A stretch of DNA of 64,000 nucleotides from assembly GCA_910578065.1 (NCBI GenBank), contig CAJTPB010000003.1:48357-112356 (forward strand), written 5' to 3'. The position numbers and the translations under genes were made by a program. Positions 46,352-55,646 of the stretch are shown piece by piece (positions within the stretch are counted from its first letter, which is position 1; each line of letters starts with the position of its first letter). Source of the DNA: an uncultured Christensenella sp. Lineage in GTDB: Bacteria; Bacillota; Clostridia; Christensenellales; Borkfalkiaceae. The notes under the pieces are model-generated. The model was not told where the DNA came from and searched no databases. It saw only the letters and a program-made list of their open reading frames with translations.

Positions 46352-47374
46352 ATGAAGATAGCAATAGATTGTCGATATATAGGAAAATCAGGGATCGGCC
46401 GCGTTTGCGAAGGCCTTCTTGATCATTTGGATTACGAGAAAAATGTTTATTATTTGATTGGCGATATTGACAAATTGCAAAAATACAATAAAGCTATTTT
46501 AATCGCCGACAATACGAATCCGTTTTCTAAAAAGGGGCTGTTCCATTTGCAAAAAAAGCGAATCAACCGCGAGTGCGATTGTATGATTATTCCGAATTTT
46601 ATTATTCCGTTCGGAATTAAAATACCCGTTCATTCCGTGATGCACGATTTGATTTTTCTTGACGTAAAAGAAACGGTCAATGGCAAAATCGATTATAAAA
46701 TCAAAAAGTATTTGCTGAAAAGGGCGATGAAAAAGTCGAAAAGCATTGCATGCGTATCCAATTTTACAAAGTCGAGATGCGAATATCATTTTAAAAAATA
46801 TGCGCATAAATGTTATGTGAATTATAACGGATTGTCAAAAGAGATCATTGAATATCAAAAAAATCATCCAACTGAACAAAAGGAAAATACGGCCGTTTAT
46901 GTCGGTAATATAAAACGGCATAAAGGGCTTAAAACTTTGTTGAATGCGTTTTCCGAGGTGGAAGACCCTACATTGAAATTAAAAATCATTGGGGAGCGCG
47001 AAGGGTTTATAACCGGCTTAAATTTAAATGAAAATAAGTATCCAAATGTGGAGTTTACGGGAAGAATCGATAATAATTCGCTTTTTTCCGAAATTCAGAA
47101 AGCAAAGTACTTGGTTCAGCCTTCTATCTACGAAGGGTTTGGATTACCTCCCTTAGAAGCATTATATTTGGGGACGCAGCCTATTCTTTCAAACATAGAA
47201 GTTTTTAAGGAAATATATGAAGGTTTTCCGGTAATAATATTTTATAACGTAAAAGATTTAAGCGAGAAACTGCAAAGAAATAGCCAAAATATAAATGGAT
47301 TATGTGAAAGATTATTGCAAAAATATAACTTTCAAAAATTTGCAGATAAATTGCTTGAAATGGTAAATTATTAA
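46352..47374 (+). CDS. Glycosyltransferase family 4
   Basis: This 340-aa cytoplasmic GT-B enzyme has the donor motif PSIYEGFGLPPLEAL and the YVGNIKRHKGLKTLL strand, both common in mannosyltransferases of GT4. AAGGGAA lies upstream. It abuts the polymerase gene without a gap. Confidence 0.88.
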   Translation: MKIAIDCRYIGKSGIGRVCEGLLDHLDYEKNVYYLIGDIDKLQKYNKAILIADNTNPFSKKGLFHLQKKRINRECDCMIIPNFIIPFGIKIPVHSVMHDLIFLDVKETVNGKIDYKIKKYLLKRAMKKSKSIACVSNFTKSRCEYHFKKYAHKCYVNYNGLSKEIIEYQKNHPTEQKENTAVYVGNIKRHKGLKTLLNAFSEVEDPTLKLKIIGEREGFITGLNLNENKYPNVEFTGRIDNNSLFSEIQKAKYLVQPSIYEGFGLPPLEALYLGTQPILSNIEVFKEIYEGFPVIIFYNVKDLSEKLQRNSQNINGLCERLLQKYNFQKFADKLLEMVNY

Positions 47375-48706
47375 ATGAGACAATTTGAAAAGCCAAACAA
47401 CATATTTCTTGATATATTGATTTACGTGTGCATTTTCTTGTTTATAGTCGGCGGAAATGCATTGTCTTTCAATTTGCACGGAATTTCCATCCGATATGGG
47501 GAATTATTTTCGATTATTCTTTTTGTTTGTCTTTTACCGTATGTTTTCAGACAGAAACTGGTACGAATTGATCCTATTTTTATTTGGTTTTTACTCTCCG
47601 TGATCTTAAATTTAGTTAGCTATTTTGCTTACGGATTCAGTTTTCGCCAAATTTTGATGGGGTATATTTACTTATTTCGTTATGCGGTACTTATTCTATT
47701 GGCGTTTATTCTATCGAAATATCTTTCGGTAACAAAACAGTTAGTGCCTATATTAAAGCACGTAAATGTTTGTTATTTGGCAGTTTGTATAATTGGATTT
47801 ATACAAATTATTTTATTTCCGAGCGCTTTAAAATGGTATTCGTTGTTTGAAAAAATAGGCGTATATTGGGTAGGCGATCCGCACATAAACCGATTGGTTT
47901 CTACTGATTTTGATCCGAATTATTTGTCTTGTTGTCTTTTAATCGGAGTGATCATAAATCTGTATTTTATAAAGTCCAAGAAAAAAAATCAGTTTGCAAG
48001 AACAAGTATCTATACAAATTATATCTGTTTATCGATATATTTGTTGGCAATTTTATTAACAAAATCGCGTTCCGGAATATTAGGGCTTGGAATTGTTGTA
48101 ATATTATATTTTCTGTTTACGATCGATAGAAAAAAGATTACAAAGAGCGACATACTTATTTGTTTTGCATTTGTTTTTATCGGTGGATATTTTGTTGTCT
48201 TTTCCGATATTCAAGTGTTCGTTAGAATAAGGGAAGTTTTTAACGATGCTTCTGCGGGGGCAAGATTTATATCTTGGCAAAAAAGTATAGAAATCATTAA
48301 AGATACAAACTTTTTGGGCATTGGCTATAACATGTACGGCGCATATAACGAAATGTTTTATGGCGCTTTAAATTCGTCCAATACCGTTGCCGGGGTCGAT
48401 TCGTCGTTGTTTTTGGTGCTCATAACAACGGGATTGGTTGGTTTTATAACATTTATCGCACATTATGCAAGAATGTATCAGAGTGTCAATAACGCTGCAT
48501 TTCGTTGCCTTCTGATTGCTTCCATAATCGTGTGCAATTTTAATAATCTATTATTTTATTCTTTATGGATTTTGCCTTTCTATTTAGTGGGCTATCTCAT
48601 TTATGAATGCGAAAGGGAACAGGTAAAAAAATCTACACAATTTGGCGTTCAAAGGTTTGTGAATGCGAACTTGAAAAAAACCTCAGTTGTTTATGGCGGT
48701 GAATAA
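47375..48706 (+). CDS. wzy: O-antigen/polysaccharide polymerase (Wzy type)
   Basis: This 443-aa membrane protein has about 11-12 hydrophobic segments and the large late extracellular loop of O-antigen ligase/polymerase proteins. The LLTKSRSGILGLG and FLGIGYNMYGAYNEM regions match the family. It should polymerise lipid-linked repeat units outside the membrane after Wzx export. Sequence identity is low in this family, so the call rests on topology and context. Confidence 0.82.
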   Translation: MRQFEKPNNIFLDILIYVCIFLFIVGGNALSFNLHGISIRYGELFSIILFVCLLPYVFRQKLVRIDPIFIWFLLSVILNLVSYFAYGFSFRQILMGYIYLFRYAVLILLAFILSKYLSVTKQLVPILKHVNVCYLAVCIIGFIQIILFPSALKWYSLFEKIGVYWVGDPHINRLVSTDFDPNYLSCCLLIGVIINLYFIKSKKKNQFARTSIYTNYICLSIYLLAILLTKSRSGILGLGIVVILYFLFTIDRKKITKSDILICFAFVFIGGYFVVFSDIQVFVRIREVFNDASAGARFISWQKSIEIIKDTNFLGIGYNMYGAYNEMFYGALNSSNTVAGVDSSLFLVLITTGLVGFITFIAHYARMYQSVNNAAFRCLLIASIIVCNFNNLLFYSLWILPFYLVGYLIYECEREQVKKSTQFGVQRFVNANLKKTSVVYGGE

Positions 48707-48707
48707 C

Positions 48708-49883
48708 ATGAAAGATTTGGTTGAAAAAATATATATTGATGTTCGATTTTCTTTTACTGTATCTAAAATAAGCGGTAAGTTTAACGGAGGGAATAACTAC
48801 GTTATCAGCGTTCTTAATCTAATTAAAGAAAAATCGGATCATAATACGGAAATATTTTTGATTTGCAATCTTTCAACGGCAAATGATTTGAAAGATACGT
48901 TAGGTATCGCTGATATCAATTATATCGAAATAAAAAATTTATCTGAATTGTTTTTAACAAATCACGACGTACTATTGATTCCGCAGGTGAATGATAGTAA
49001 GCAGTATGCGAAAGAGTTAATTAAATTCCGCAAAAAAAATGCCGATTGCAAGATTTATATTACAATTCATGATAGACGTCATAAAGATTTAATTTATGAT
49101 AAGTATGCAAGCACTTTAAAATTCGGCTTAAAGAGCAACAATGCTGTTTTGGCGATAGGGCGAAAATGGAACGCTATAAAAATAGATAGATATTTAAAAA
49201 GGATTATACGGATAACGGATAAAGTATTTACCGTATCGAACTATTCGATGCAGAGATTGATCGAGTTTAAAAAAATCAAATTTATAACTTACAATTTTTG
49301 CGGTATCGATATAGAAAATTATAATTTAGATGAAAGCGTTGCGGGAAATTATATCTTGTTTGTAAACGCCGGACGTTCGGAAAAAAATTTTATTAGGGCT
49401 TTGATTGCATTTGGCAAATCTGATGCCGTAAAAAACAATCAGTTATCTTTGGTTGCTACGGGATTATCGGATAAACAAATATGCAAAATAAAAAAATCGG
49501 GATATGTCGATCCTTTATTGTACGATAAGAATGTTGCATTAAAAGGGTATGTCAATCCCGATGAATTACACGCGCTTTATAGGTCTTGCAAATTTTTATT
49601 GTTCACTTCTTTAAATGAGGGAATGGGGTTGCCTGTGGCAGAAGCAATATTGTGCGGAAAGCCTGTCGTTGCCTCATGGAAAAGTGCAATGCCGGAAGTT
49701 TTGGGCGCCGTGGGTTATTATGTGAATCCAAAATCGATCGATTCTATCGTTAAAGGAATCAATTATATTATAGTCGAAGAAAATTACAACAAAAAAGTTC
49801 AATATGTTAAACAGAAAGCGGATATTTTAAAACAGCAAGTTGTTTTAGATCAAGCAGTTATGGCAGACGAACTTTTACATTAG
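48708..49883 (+). CDS. Glycosyltransferase family 4
   Basis: This 391-aa protein has the GT4 donor site SLNEGMGLPVAEAILCGKPVV and the LFVNAGRSEKNFIRAL strand. ATG 48708 follows the previous stop by one base; an upstream in-frame ATG at 48687 lies inside wzy and was rejected. The low G+C and lysine-rich composition matches its neighbours. Confidence 0.85.
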   Translation: MKDLVEKIYIDVRFSFTVSKISGKFNGGNNYVISVLNLIKEKSDHNTEIFLICNLSTANDLKDTLGIADINYIEIKNLSELFLTNHDVLLIPQVNDSKQYAKELIKFRKKNADCKIYITIHDRRHKDLIYDKYASTLKFGLKSNNAVLAIGRKWNAIKIDRYLKRIIRITDKVFTVSNYSMQRLIEFKKIKFITYNFCGIDIENYNLDESVAGNYILFVNAGRSEKNFIRALIAFGKSDAVKNNQLSLVATGLSDKQICKIKKSGYVDPLLYDKNVALKGYVNPDELHALYRSCKFLLFTSLNEGMGLPVAEAILCGKPVVASWKSAMPEVLGAVGYYVNPKSIDSIVKGINYIIVEENYNKKVQYVKQKADILKQQVVLDQAVMADELLH

Positions 49884-49905
49884 TTATTAGTTTGGAACGG
49901 ATAAA

Positions 49906-50913
49906 ATGATGAAAGAAAAATTATTGACCATTGCAATACCGACGTATAACAGAGTAGAGTTTCTTAATAGATCATTGAACTCGATCTTAAAGCAGTTTGA
50001 AGACGAAGTGGAAATATTAGTTTCCGACAATGCTTCAACAGATGAAACTTTTGCTTATATGTCAAAAGCGATTGAGGACTATCCGCACATAAATTATGTG
50101 CGAAACGAAAACAATATCGGTCCCGATAATAATTTTTTGCAATGTTATAATTTGGCGGCAGGAAAGTTTGTTCTGCTTTTAGGCGATGACGATGTTTTAA
50201 TGGATGGTGCATTAAAAGAAATTCTTTCCTTTTTAAAAACAGATGGAAATGATTGTTTGCTTGTATTTTTGAATCATGCCATCTTTAAAAATGAATATAC
50301 AGTGAGTAATTGCGCGATATACGATCATTCGTTGCGTGAGAATATTTTAACTACCGATAAAAAAACTTTAATGGATATAGCGCAAGACAGAATTACTTAT
50401 ATGAGTGCGTTTTTGCTTCAAAAGTCTGCATTTTTAAAAGTCAATGATCCCAAAAAGTACAATAATACTTTTTTTATGCACACCTGTATCGCTTTCGAAG
50501 CGACTGCCGATAAAGATGCGCTTTTAGGTATAATTGCCAAACCGTGCGTCGCTCAGGATGCCACATACGGAAATTCAAGCATCGACGTAAATTTACATAC
50601 CTCGTTTAAGATTTTCGGCAGGGGAATGGAATACGCTTTTTGCAATGTAGCGGTAGAAAATAATTACGATAAAAAGCAAATGTGCAAGATATATTCCGGT
50701 TGGATTGCCAAAGGTTGGCCGGGAACGATCTTAAAGTTAAAAGAAGAAAAAAATATATACTGGAAAAAAGAATTTAAAGAATATGGTCTTCCTGTATTAA
50801 AAAAGCATAAAAAGGCGTATTTTGCTGTTATGCCCTTTGTGTGTTTACCAAGGTTTTTGGCGATATTTTTGCGAAAACTGAATCGTTTAAGAAAAAAGAA
50901 GAAAGGGGAATAA
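49906..50913 (+). CDS. Glycosyltransferase family 2
   Basis: This 335-aa GT-A enzyme starts LTIAIPTYNRVEFL. The nucleotide-binding SDNASTDET and the DxD-type LLGDDDVLMDGA are visible. The C-terminal 30 residues are hydrophobic and basic and may touch the membrane. Two adjacent ATG codons (49906, 49909) are possible starts. It is the last gene of the A+T-rich block. Confidence 0.87.
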   Translation: MMKEKLLTIAIPTYNRVEFLNRSLNSILKQFEDEVEILVSDNASTDETFAYMSKAIEDYPHINYVRNENNIGPDNNFLQCYNLAAGKFVLLLGDDDVLMDGALKEILSFLKTDGNDCLLVFLNHAIFKNEYTVSNCAIYDHSLRENILTTDKKTLMDIAQDRITYMSAFLLQKSAFLKVNDPKKYNNTFFMHTCIAFEATADKDALLGIIAKPCVAQDATYGNSSIDVNLHTSFKIFGRGMEYAFCNVAVENNYDKKQMCKIYSGWIAKGWPGTILKLKEEKNIYWKKEFKEYGLPVLKKHKKAYFAVMPFVCLPRFLAIFLRKLNRLRKKKKGE

Positions 50914-50921
50914 TATTTGTT

Positions 50922-51704
50922 ATGAAAGTTGTATTGCTTGCGGGCGGGTACGGTACGCGTATATCGGAAGAGTCGCAGTTTAAACCGAAACCGATGATCG
51001 AAATAGGCGGAAAACCCATTCTTTGGCATATTATGAAAGAGTATTCCTTTTACGGATTTAACGAATTTATTATATGTGCCGGATACAAACAGCATGTTAT
51101 CAAAGAATGGTTTGCAGATTATTTTTTGCACAACAGCGATATTACGTTTGATTTTACGCAGGGGCGCAACGATATGACGATCCATAATCAACATTGCGAA
51201 CCTTGGAAGGTGACTGTGGTAGACACAGGATTGAACACGATGACGGGTGGTCGGATAAAAAGGATTCAGCCGTATGTGGGAACGGAAACTTTTTTGATGA
51301 CTTACGGAGACGGCGTATGCGATGTGGACGTTAAAAAGCTGGTTGAATTTCATAAATCGCACGGAAAAATTGCGACGTTGACTGCGGTCATGATGGAACA
51401 GCAAAAAGGCGTTCTCGATATAGGGGGGGATAATGCGGTGCATTCTTTCCGTGAAAAAAGCCATACCGACGGAGCGCAGATCAATGCAGGTTACATGGTG
51501 TTTTCTTCCGAAATATTTGATTATCTTGAAAACGATAAAACAATTTTGGAAAAAGAGCCGTTGCAACAGCTGGCGCAAAACGGTCAGCTTATGTCTTATA
51601 AGCATACGGGATTTTGGCAATGTATGGATACCAAGCGTGAAATGGATATGTTAAATCAGCTTTACGAGCAAAAGAAAGCGCCTTGGAAAAAATGGAAGGA
51701 TTAA
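50922..51704 (+). CDS. rfbF: Glucose-1-phosphate cytidylyltransferase
   Basis: This 260-aa nucleotidyltransferase makes CDP-glucose, the first committed step to CDP-3,6-dideoxyhexoses. LLAGGYGTRISEES and KPKPMIEIGGKPI mark the family; the internal FTQGRNDMTIH and INAGYMVFS are typical of RfbF. The ATG at 50922 follows GAAAGGGGAA; an upstream start at 50841 falls in the previous gene. Confidence 0.94.
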   Translation: MKVVLLAGGYGTRISEESQFKPKPMIEIGGKPILWHIMKEYSFYGFNEFIICAGYKQHVIKEWFADYFLHNSDITFDFTQGRNDMTIHNQHCEPWKVTVVDTGLNTMTGGRIKRIQPYVGTETFLMTYGDGVCDVDVKKLVEFHKSHGKIATLTAVMMEQQKGVLDIGGDNAVHSFREKSHTDGAQINAGYMVFSSEIFDYLENDKTILEKEPLQQLAQNGQLMSYKHTGFWQCMDTKREMDMLNQLYEQKKAPWKKWKD

Positions 51705-51706
51705 AT

Positions 51707-52768
51707 ATGTTGGATCTAACTTTTTATAAAGGGAAAAAAGTACTGGTTACGGGACATACCGGATTTAAGGGCGCTTGGCTGTGTAAAATTCTAATCGATG
51801 CGGGAGCAGAAGTAATCGGTTATGCGTTAAATCCGCCGACAGAACCCAATCTATTTTCGTTATCGAAAATAGAAAATGAAATGATTTCCGTAATCGGAGA
51901 TGTGCGCAATTATGCGGTTTTGAAAAGCGTATTCGATCGATATCAGCCAGAAATCGTAATACATTTAGCGGCCCAGCCGATCGTACGCGATTCGTATAAA
52001 GATCCGAAATATACTTTTGAAACGAACGTTATGGGAACGGTGAACGTATTGGAATGCGTAAGGACAAGCGTTTGCGTGAAAAGTTTTTTAAACGTTACAA
52101 CGGATAAAGTGTATAAAAACGATGAAATTCCCGATCATGCCTTTCAAGAGGAAGAACCGCTTGACGGGTACGATCCGTATAGCAATTCCAAATCTTGCAG
52201 CGAGTTGATCACGCATAGCTATCAAAAGTGTTTTTTTCAAGACGGCCATTGCGCGATTTCGACTGCCCGCGCAGGCAATGTGATCGGCGGAGGGGATTTT
52301 GCAAACGATCGAATCATTCCCGATTGCATTCGTGCTGTAGAACAAAACAGACAAATTATTGTTAGAAATCCTTATTCTACGCGTCCTTATCAGCATGTTT
52401 TAGAGCCGCTGTATCTTTATTTGCTGATTGCGCAAAAACAATTTGACAATTCGGCATTTGCGGGCTATTATAATATCGGACCGGATAATTGCGATTGCGT
52501 GAACACAGGCGATTTGGTTACGCTGTTTTGCAAGTGTTGGGGAAATCAGACCGATTGGGTAAATAAGAGCGACGGCGGTCCGCACGAAGCGGCATTTTTA
52601 AAGTTGGATAACACGAAAGTCAAAAAAGTGTTCGGTTGGAAGCCGCGTTGGCATATCGAAGAAACAATGCGGGAAATTGTTAATTGGACAAAGGTGTATT
52701 TATCCGATCGGGATAAAATTCCGCAAGAAATGCAAAGGGAGATAAAAGAGTTTTTGAAATATGAATAA
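51707..52768 (+). CDS. rfbG: CDP-glucose 4,6-dehydratase
   Basis: This 353-aa SDR enzyme converts CDP-glucose to CDP-4-keto-6-deoxyglucose. The NAD loop is VTGHTGFKGAWL and the catalytic YSNSK follows DGYDPYSNSKS. The late NIGPDNCDCVNTGDLV is family-typical. GGAAGGA at 51694-51700 precedes the ATG. It overlaps the next gene by eight bases. Confidence 0.94.
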   Translation: MLDLTFYKGKKVLVTGHTGFKGAWLCKILIDAGAEVIGYALNPPTEPNLFSLSKIENEMISVIGDVRNYAVLKSVFDRYQPEIVIHLAAQPIVRDSYKDPKYTFETNVMGTVNVLECVRTSVCVKSFLNVTTDKVYKNDEIPDHAFQEEEPLDGYDPYSNSKSCSELITHSYQKCFFQDGHCAISTARAGNVIGGGDFANDRIIPDCIRAVEQNRQIIVRNPYSTRPYQHVLEPLYLYLLIAQKQFDNSAFAGYYNIGPDNCDCVNTGDLVTLFCKCWGNQTDWVNKSDGGPHEAAFLKLDNTKVKKVFGWKPRWHIEETMREIVNWTKVYLSDRDKIPQEMQREIKEFLKYE

Positions 52769-55619
52769 GATCGGCGTTAAAAAACGCGGCTTGAAAACAA
52801 ATTTCATATTTAATTTTATCAGCCAGATTTTAACGTTGATCATTCCGCTTGTTACAACGCCATATCTTGCAAGGGTGTTGTTGGAAGAAGGAAACGGGCG
52901 GTACAGCTATTCTTTGGCAATTATTACTTATTTTGTAATGTTTGCTAGTTTGGGATTCGATACTTACGGGCAAAGGCAAATTGCGGCTTGTCAAGACGAC
53001 AAAGTACAGAAGAGTAAAGTATTTTGGGAGCTTTTTATTTTAAAGAGCATTACTACGGTAATAGCTCTTTCCATATTATATGCAACAGCGTTTACCATCG
53101 GATTCGGTGCGAACTATAATGCTTTAATTCTAATATTATCTATCCAAATTGTTGCGGTACCGTTCGATATTCAGTTTTTATATCGCGGCGACGAAGATTT
53201 TATGTCGATTGCAATCAGATCGGTTGTAATGAAGATAATAAGTCTTATTTGCATTTTTGTATTTGTAAAAGAAGCGTCGGATACTTGGATTTATGCTTTA
53301 TTGATGTCGGTTTCGGTAATCGCATCAAATTTTATTATTTGGCCGACGGTATTTAAAAGGGTAAAGTTTGTTTCGATTAAGAATCTTTCCCTGTTGCGGC
53401 ATATCAAACCGACCATTTTAATATTCTTGCCTACGTTGGCGGTTACGGTATATTCCGTATTCGATAAAACGATGATCGGGTTGTTGGCGGCGAATCCCGA
53501 TTACGAAAACGGTTGCTATGAGCAGGCGTATAAATTAAACAGCGTTGCTTTGTTGCCGGTTACGTTGATATCTTCCGTTATGATTTCTCGGAATGCACAC
53601 GATTTTGGACAAGGCGATTTCGATTCGGTAAAAAGGCATTTATATGCAGCAGCGAATTATGTGTGGTTGTTGGGGATACCCTTAATCGTTGGTTTTTCGG
53701 TTATGTCCGAAAATTTGTGCTCATGGTTTTTAGGCGATGGGTATGCGGAAGTTCCGTTATTGTTAAAAATCATGTCGGTGCGATTTGTGGTTTCCGGTTT
53801 GGGCGTTGTTTTCGGAGATCAGCTTTTTATCGCAATACGAAAAGAAAAGTATCCGACGATCTCGGCGATTATTGCGGCAGTGGTAAACGTTACGTTGAAT
53901 TACTTTTTAATTCCAAAGATGGGCGCAACGGGCGCGGCGATCGCGACTGCCGTTTCCGAATTTTTAGTGACGGCAACGCTTGCGGCTTTTGTAATAAAAA
54001 ACCGATATCTTTCGATATTAAAAGTAATCGGATTATGTTGGAAGTATGCCGTTTCCGCCGCAGTTATGTTTGTACCCATTTACTTTTTGAATCGGTACAT
54101 GGTATACTCTGTATGGAGCTTTTTGCTCATTATGTTCGTAGGCGTGAGTGTATATGCCGGCGGGCTATTGCTTTTAAGAGATGAATTTTTTATCGGCAAT
54201 ATTAAAAATGTATTCCATGCGATAATAAACAAATTGAAAAGCAAAACAAAAGAAAACAGCGTAATAGAAGAGGAGATTTCAATGAAAAATTTAACGGAAG
54301 AACAAGCAAGAGAAAAAATCAAATCGATGGTCGCAGAATATTATCGCGAATTCAAAAAAAATCGCACGCCTTATTGCGAAGGCGATCGAATCACGTATGC
54401 CGCTCGTGTATACGATGAAAAGGAAATGTGCGCGTTGACTGACGCTATGCTTGATTTTTGGCTGACGACGGGTAGATTTGCAGAAGAGTTTGAACGGGAG
54501 TTTGCGAAGTGGATCGGCGTGAAGTACGCTCATCTTGTAAACAGCGGTTCGTCGGCAAACTTGATTGCTTTTTCCGTTTTAACTGCGCCCGAATTAAAGG
54601 ATCGGCAAATCAAACGCGGCGACGAGGTGATTACAGTCGCATGCGGATTTCCGACTACGGTGACGCCGATATTACAATACGGAGCGATTCCCGTATTCGT
54701 AGATGTTACGGTTCCCCAGTATAACATTGACGTAACCAAATTAGAAAAAGCGTTATCCAAGCGTACGAAAGCGGTTATGATTGCGCATACGCTCGGGAAT
54801 CCGTTTGATTTGTCCGCAGTAAAGGCATTTTGCGAAAAACACAATTTGTGGTTGGTAGAAGATAATTGCGACGCTTTGGGATCTCGGTATACGATAAACG
54901 GCGAAACGAAATACACGGGCACGTGGGGCAATATCGGAACAAGCAGCTTTTATCCGCCGCATCATATGACCATGGGCGAAGGGGGGTGCGTATACACGAA
55001 CGATCCCATGTTGCACAAATTGATTTTGTCTTATCGCGATTGGGGAAGAGATTGTATTTGTCCTTCCGGTCAAGATAATTTTTGTAGGCATCGGTTTGAC
55101 GGACAGTTCGGGAAACTGCCGAACGGCTACGATCATAAATATGTTTACAGTCATTTCGGCTACAATTTGAAAGTAACCGATATGCAAGCGGCAGTCGGAT
55201 GCGAACAGTTAAAAAAATTCCCTTCGTTTATCGAACGCCGCCGTCATAATTGGAAACGCCTGCGCGAAGCGCTTGCGGGAACGGAAGATAAATTGATTTT
55301 ACCCGAGGCGGCTGAAAACAGCGATCCTTCTTGGTTTGGTTTTCTGATTTCGGTGAAGCCGGAAAGCGGCTTAGATCGAAATGCCGTAACGCGATATATC
55401 GAAGAGCATAACGTGCAAACGCGTTTGTTGTTCAGCGGGAATTTGATCAAACATCCTTGCTTCGATCAGTTGCGCGGAACGGAAGCCTATCGCGTAGTCG
55501 GTTCGCTTGAAAATACCGATTTTATTATGAATCATACCTTTTGGGTCGGCGTTTACCCCGGTATGACGGATGCTATGATCGACTATATGGCAAAAACGAT
55601 TCGGGAAGCGATAAATTAA
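52761..55619 (+). CDS. Fusion of a Wzx-type flippase with an RfbH (E1) dehydrase
   Basis: One 952-aa frame joins a 14-segment polysaccharide flippase (about 1-490) to a 445-aa CDP-4-keto-6-deoxyglucose 3-dehydrase. The dehydrase part keeps the RfbH hallmarks: His in place of the PLP lysine (PPHHMTMGEGG) and a [2Fe-2S] pattern C-x61-C-x1-C-x7-C (EDNC, RDCIC, NFC). It starts at Met508 (54282), six bases after AGAGGAG, so free RfbH may also be made by internal initiation. The flippase exports lipid-linked units; RfbH removes the C3 hydroxyl. The E3 reductase it needs is not in the window. Confidence 0.88.
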   Translation: MNKIGVKKRGLKTNFIFNFISQILTLIIPLVTTPYLARVLLEEGNGRYSYSLAIITYFVMFASLGFDTYGQRQIAACQDDKVQKSKVFWELFILKSITTVIALSILYATAFTIGFGANYNALILILSIQIVAVPFDIQFLYRGDEDFMSIAIRSVVMKIISLICIFVFVKEASDTWIYALLMSVSVIASNFIIWPTVFKRVKFVSIKNLSLLRHIKPTILIFLPTLAVTVYSVFDKTMIGLLAANPDYENGCYEQAYKLNSVALLPVTLISSVMISRNAHDFGQGDFDSVKRHLYAAANYVWLLGIPLIVGFSVMSENLCSWFLGDGYAEVPLLLKIMSVRFVVSGLGVVFGDQLFIAIRKEKYPTISAIIAAVVNVTLNYFLIPKMGATGAAIATAVSEFLVTATLAAFVIKNRYLSILKVIGLCWKYAVSAAVMFVPIYFLNRYMVYSVWSFLLIMFVGVSVYAGGLLLLRDEFFIGNIKNVFHAIINKLKSKTKENSVIEEEISMKNLTEEQAREKIKSMVAEYYREFKKNRTPYCEGDRITYAARVYDEKEMCALTDAMLDFWLTTGRFAEEFEREFAKWIGVKYAHLVNSGSSANLIAFSVLTAPELKDRQIKRGDEVITVACGFPTTVTPILQYGAIPVFVDVTVPQYNIDVTKLEKALSKRTKAVMIAHTLGNPFDLSAVKAFCEKHNLWLVEDNCDALGSRYTINGETKYTGTWGNIGTSSFYPPHHMTMGEGGCVYTNDPMLHKLILSYRDWGRDCICPSGQDNFCRHRFDGQFGKLPNGYDHKYVYSHFGYNLKVTDMQAAVGCEQLKKFPSFIERRRHNWKRLREALAGTEDKLILPEAAENSDPSWFGFLISVKPESGLDRNAVTRYIEEHNVQTRLLFSGNLIKHPCFDQLRGTEAYRVVGSLENTDFIMNHTFWVGVYPGMTDAMIDYMAKTIREAIN

Positions 55620-55646
55620 CATGGTACTTTATACGGGAGAAAAAAT

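Noticed and set aside
50664..51620. 318-codon open frame on the minus strand
   Set aside because: It is the antisense of the GT2 and rfbF genes; the translation is His/Phe/Arg-rich with no domain, and no ribosome site is seen.
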